Positions 31,843 to 34,384 of a DNA stretch of 34,384 bases are shown one piece after another. Source of the stretch: Parvibaculum sp. (lineage in GTDB: Bacteria; Pseudomonadota; Alphaproteobacteria; Parvibaculales; Parvibaculaceae); contig JAHBYM010000015.1 in assembly GCA_019635975.1 (NCBI GenBank), positions 1-34,384 of the forward strand, given 5' to 3'. Numbering within the stretch: position 1 is the stretch's first letter; the number at the start of each line of letters is the position of its first letter. The position numbers and the translations under genes were made by a program. Below the pieces are notes generated by a model. That model was not told the origin of the DNA and did not search any database. It was given only the letters and a program-made list of their open reading frames with translations.

Positions 31843-31894
31843 ACCCCTCCCCAAACGGTCTGGCGACCGTTTGACCCTCCCACAGGGGGAGGGT
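31843..31894 (-). repeat. 52-nt palindromic element, copy B (inverted)
   Basis: Read on the minus strand, it has the same ACCCTCCC-CCTGT-GGGAGGGT hairpin as copy A, then CAAACGGTC-GCCA-GACCGTTTG and GGGAGGGGT. Against copy A, four of the nine base pairs of the second stem differ, and every change is matched on the other arm. The two copies are 55 nt apart. The 3' edge on the plus strand, AGGGGGAGGGTGGGAGA, leads directly into the ATG of the CapA-like gene and supplies its ribosome site. Confidence 0.8.
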
Positions 31895-31900
31895 GGGAGA

Positions 31901-33091
31901 ATGTGGATTGCGCCGCTATTCGCGTTTCTTCTTCTTGCCTTCCCCGCCCAGGCGGACGATCGGCTGATGGTGGTACTGGCGGGCGATACGGGGCTCAATG
32001 CGAGCGGGGCGCCGCTGGATGCGCGGGGCGGGTGGAAGGGCGGGGTGCGGGTGACGGGCGCGGAGGCGCTGGCCGGGATTGGCCCCTGGCTTCAGGGCGA
32101 TGTCGTGTTCGCCAATCTCGAAACGGTCGTGACCGATCGCGGCGACATTGCGGCGCGCGACAAGATGTTTGTGTTTCGCATGCATCCGCAAGGGGTGCGG
32201 GAATTTGCGGAGGCGGGGATCAATGTTTTCTCGCTCGCCAACAATCATGCGCTCGACTACGGAACGCGCGGGGCAGGCGAGACGCTGGCCCATGTGGCGG
32301 CGGTGCCGGGCGTGCGGGCCTGGCCGGGGCTCGGGCGGACGCGCGACGAAGCGATGCGGCCGCATGTGTTCGAATTGCGCGGGCTCAAGGTCGCGGTGTC
32401 GGCGGTGGGCAATGCGGGCGGCGGGCTGCCGGCGCGCGAGGGCCATGCGGGGATGCTGCAGGAGCGGAACGATTTTGCCGAGGTGGCGGCGCGGCTGAAG
32501 GAAGAGGCAGTGGATCTGCGAATTCTCTCGGTGCATTACGGGCGCGAGTTCGACCCGCTGACGGATGCGGCGGATATTGAGCGGTTCCGCCGCGTGGCGG
32601 CGGGTGGCGGCGCGACCATCGTTGCCGGGCATCATGCGCATGTCGCCAAGGGGGTCGAGATTTCAGGGGCGCATCTCGTTGCCTACGGGCTCGGGAATTT
32701 TCTGCATCTCGGCACGCAGAACATGGCGCGGTTCGACATTTGCCGCGATTTCGGGCTGTTGCTCAGGGTGGGGCTGGCGCGGGGCGAGGCCGGGCTCGCG
32801 GTCGAGACGGTGGAGGCGGTGCCGCTCAAGGACATGCATCTGCGGGTGACGCCGATGGGCGGCGAGGCGGCGCGGCTGCGGCTGGAGGTGCTGAACTATC
32901 TCGGGGGCCGGCTCGATGGAGAGGATGCGAGGGGCTTGCGGTTTCGTCCGCAGGCGGACGGATCGGGTCTCTGGTGCGCGGCCGGGGCGGGCGATGCGCG
33001 CTGCGCGGGGTGGGCGGAGCCGGAGGCTTCGGCGCGAGAGGCGGAGATCGCGGCGGCTTGCGGACGCGTGGTGACGCGGGGGAATTTTTGA
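31901..33091 (+). CDS. CapA-family (PGA_cap) calcineurin-like exported protein
   Basis: A 396-aa protein with a signal peptide (MWIAPLFAFLLLAFPAQA, cleavage after residue 18). The body is the CapA/PgsA metallophosphatase-like domain: LAGDTG (Asp29), VVFANLETVV (Asn72, Glu74), SLANNHALDYG (114-116 Asn-Asn-His), LSVHYGREF and IVAGHHAHV. Relatives take part in poly-gamma-glutamate capsule synthesis or act on other envelope substrates; no capB/capC partner is present here. ATG 31901 is chosen because it starts the signal peptide and has GGGAGGGTGGGAGA upstream. Earlier in-frame starts would translate the palindromic repeats. The region has very high GC, in sharp contrast to the next gene. Confidence 0.87.
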   Translation: MWIAPLFAFLLLAFPAQADDRLMVVLAGDTGLNASGAPLDARGGWKGGVRVTGAEALAGIGPWLQGDVVFANLETVVTDRGDIAARDKMFVFRMHPQGVREFAEAGINVFSLANNHALDYGTRGAGETLAHVAAVPGVRAWPGLGRTRDEAMRPHVFELRGLKVAVSAVGNAGGGLPAREGHAGMLQERNDFAEVAARLKEEAVDLRILSVHYGREFDPLTDAADIERFRRVAAGGGATIVAGHHAHVAKGVEISGAHLVAYGLGNFLHLGTQNMARFDICRDFGLLLRVGLARGEAGLAVETVEAVPLKDMHLRVTPMGGEAARLRLEVLNYLGGRLDGEDARGLRFRPQADGSGLWCAAGAGDARCAGWAEPEASAREAEIAAACGRVVTRGNF

Positions 33092-33106
33092 AGGGAGAGA
33101 ATCTAG

Positions 33107-33964
33107 ATGTCGAATGAAAGAGTATCACGCAATCCATATCACGATGGCCATGACAAGCCTCAGTTGAAGCAATCCGTTTTGATCTTCATGGACATCCTAG
33201 GCTATGCCGAAATGACTTCAGTCGCCCACAATGATGGACGTGCTCAAGAGTTTCTCGAGAATTTATATGACGTATTGGCTGAAGGACGACGGAGTCTCGA
33301 AGAGGGGTATTGGTTGCCAGAGGGGCTCGAAGGAATAGTTCAAAAGGACCGGTCATACCTCAAAGCCTTTACCGACAATATCGTGATAGGCCTTCCCATC
33401 CGCGATGATGCCGAGATTGAACTGGGAGACGCCTTTAGCAGGGTTGCCGAATTTCAGTTGACTATGGCGATCCACGGCTTCTTTGTGCGTGGGGCAATTT
33501 CATTGGGGAGTGCCTATGTCGATGAAATTGCTGTCTTTGGTGAAGCGCTAATGGAAGCATACAAGGGCGAGGCCTATCTCGCTCGCGATCCCCGAGTGAT
33601 ACTCACGGCGAGCGCGGTCAAATCCGCTGATATCCATCTGGAATACTACGGGCGCGGCGATCATGCTCCACAAGTGAGAGACTTGTTGAAGGATTCAGAT
33701 GGTCAGTGGTTTGTAAGCTATCTGGAGGAAATCCTTATCGCTGAAGGAGAGCGCGGCCCCAACTACGGAGCCCTTTCCCAACATAAAGAGGCCACAGAAC
33801 GGAAGTTGGCGCAATATCGCGATCGGCCACCAATATTCTCCAAATATGCTTGGGTTGCGGATTATCACAATTATTTCTGTGATGCTTACCCTCAATATTC
33901 TTTTGATGAGTACAAGATTGACACGGATATTTTCCGGGCGCCTTTTCAACGGATAATCGACTGA
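33107..33964 (+). CDS. Divergent class III nucleotidyl cyclase-like protein, atypical composition
   Basis: A 285-aa soluble protein I cannot name, but its layout follows class III cyclase domains. LIFMDILGYAEM (Asp29) matches the first metal motif F.DI.GF. LKAFTDNIVIG (Asp90) matches the second, K..GD. FVRGAISLGSAYVDEIAVFGEALMEAYKGEAYLA matches the RIGIHTG...WGDAVN.AARLE block. The transition-state Asn and Arg positions are Met149 and Lys153, so activity is uncertain. About 115 C-terminal residues form an extra region rich in Tyr, Phe and Asp. Base composition is near half GC, far below its neighbours, and common AT-ending codons suggest transfer. It starts 15 nt after the CapA stop with an AAGGGAGAG site. 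Pycsar-type defence cyclases are one possible relation; no partner effector is adjacent. Confidence 0.6.
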   Translation: MSNERVSRNPYHDGHDKPQLKQSVLIFMDILGYAEMTSVAHNDGRAQEFLENLYDVLAEGRRSLEEGYWLPEGLEGIVQKDRSYLKAFTDNIVIGLPIRDDAEIELGDAFSRVAEFQLTMAIHGFFVRGAISLGSAYVDEIAVFGEALMEAYKGEAYLARDPRVILTASAVKSADIHLEYYGRGDHAPQVRDLLKDSDGQWFVSYLEEILIAEGERGPNYGALSQHKEATERKLAQYRDRPPIFSKYAWVADYHNYFCDAYPQYSFDEYKIDTDIFRAPFQRIID

Positions 33965-34080
33965 TCATATTCGGGTGCATACGTTTCGTTCGCAACGATT
34001 TGTTGTTAGCTACCCATCTCACCTGTGGCGCGCCGGGATTTGCATTTCGTGCATAGGCGTTGCGATCTGTCTGCGCGAAA

Positions 34081-34098
34081 CTCCGGCTTTCGCCGGGG
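34081..34098. repeat. Short hairpin of a common dispersed-repeat type
   Basis: CTCCGGC-TTTC-GCCGGGG forms a 7-bp hairpin with one wobble pair, followed by TGACACTGAATTTT. The core CCGGCTTTCGCCGG followed by TGAC resembles a short palindrome scattered between genes in many proteobacteria. It lies in the 177-nt gap between two convergent genes and could assist transcript ending. Confidence 0.45.
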
Positions 34099-34141
34099 TG
34101 ACACTGAATTTTGGGCGGTGGCGGTGGATTGACCGGCCCCC

Positions 34142-34384
34142 TCAGAATCCGTCGGCCTTCAATCGCTCCGAAATGAAATCCTCGGCCGCGCTCCACTCCG
34201 TTGTGTGGAAGTGGCTGTCGGGGGCCTGGCCGAGGAGTTTGGCGAGGCGGGGGTCGGCGATGAAGTGGATCAGGTGCGCGGGGGCGTGGGCCCTGGCGAC
34301 CGACGAGATGTTGTGGGGGATGTCGTCGAGAAAGACGACCGGGGCCTTGACGCGTTCGGCCATGCGGCGGACGGCGCCGCCTTT
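34142..34384 (-). CDS. HAD-like hydrolase, C-terminal part (runs off window)
   Basis: Only the last 80 residues are present; the frame is open to the window edge, so the 5' end lies beyond 34384. The fragment begins KGGAVRRMAERVKAPVVFLDD. The Lys, followed about 17 residues later by FLDDIPHN, fits HAD motif III (Lys) and motif IV (paired Asp) of the haloacid dehalogenase superfamily, which mostly contains phosphatases. The ending HLIHFIADPRLAKLLGQAPDSHFHTTEWSAAEDFISERL is not diagnostic. The nucleophile Asp motif would be upstream. It converges on the cyclase-like gene. Confidence 0.7.
   Translation of the reverse strand, partial: KGGAVRRMAERVKAPVVFLDDIPHNISSVARAHAPAHLIHFIADPRLAKLLGQAPDSHFHTTEWSAAEDFISERLKADGF

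Noticed and set aside
31706..31900. N-terminal extension of the CapA-like protein by 65 codons
   Set aside because: It is a translation of the two palindromic repeats; the ATG at 31901 starts a proper signal peptide with a ribosome site.
33107..34384. A complete Pycsar system (cyclase plus effector)
   Set aside because: The adjacent genes are a CapA-like protein and a HAD-like fragment on the opposite strand; neither is a known Pycsar effector.

Overview
The window is 34.4 kb of high-GC chromosomal DNA from an alphaproteobacterium. The evidence is a MipZ division-site ATPase, an EipB/DUF1849 envelope protein, DUF1489 and DUF1499 proteins, the zinc-ribbon form of DinB, a consensus CtrA box and an adjacent clpS-clpA pair. 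The set suggests Hyphomicrobiales or a related order. A Parvibaculum-like lineage is only a guess. Genes are dense, often coupled by 4-nt ATGA overlaps, and mostly housekeeping or accessory metabolism.

Layout. 1-101: 3' end of a tRNA-Leu and its terminator. 185-3514: MgtE magnesium channel, periplasmic Kelch propeller, convergent PAP2 phosphatase. 3625-6689: thiolase, NTF2-like protein, DUF1489 protein, alpha/beta hydrolase. 6694-11495 (minus): a tightly coupled operon of a glutamine-synthetase-like amine ligase, aldehyde dehydrogenase, iron alcohol dehydrogenase and panC. 11711-14855: mipZ, a convergent D,D-carboxypeptidase with a SPOR domain, a CtrA box and a DUF1499 protein. 14997-18303: clpS, clpA, a VOC protein and a terminator. 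18311-22079 (minus): RidA, FemAB/GNAT-like, HIT and SMP-30-like genes in one run. 22187-25985: agmatine deiminase, diguanylate cyclase, SUMF1-like lipoprotein and D-2-hydroxyacid dehydrogenase. 26081-29004: eipB, an intergenic stretch with a Pho-box-like array and clustered TTATCCCC motifs, dinB and a GST. 29383-34384: a degenerate GGDEF-EAL protein, an ROK kinase, two inverted 52-nt palindromic elements, a CapA-like protein, an AT-richer gene that looks like a divergent class III nucleotidyl cyclase, and the end of a HAD-like gene.

How genes may work together. The amine ligase, alcohol dehydrogenase and aldehyde dehydrogenase match the logic of gamma-glutamylated amino-alcohol oxidation. Their translational coupling to panC, which consumes beta-alanine, suggests a beta-alanine supply route (inference). 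mipZ, the SPOR carboxypeptidase and the CtrA box form a cell-cycle and envelope neighbourhood. Two proteins of c-di-GMP architecture are present, one apparently active with an inhibitory site and one apparently dead.

The most notable items are the panC-linked amine operon, the two covarying 52-nt palindromes, the cyclase-like gene with foreign composition, and the orphan Pho-box-like array. There is no CRISPR array, rRNA, transposase or complete phage in the window.
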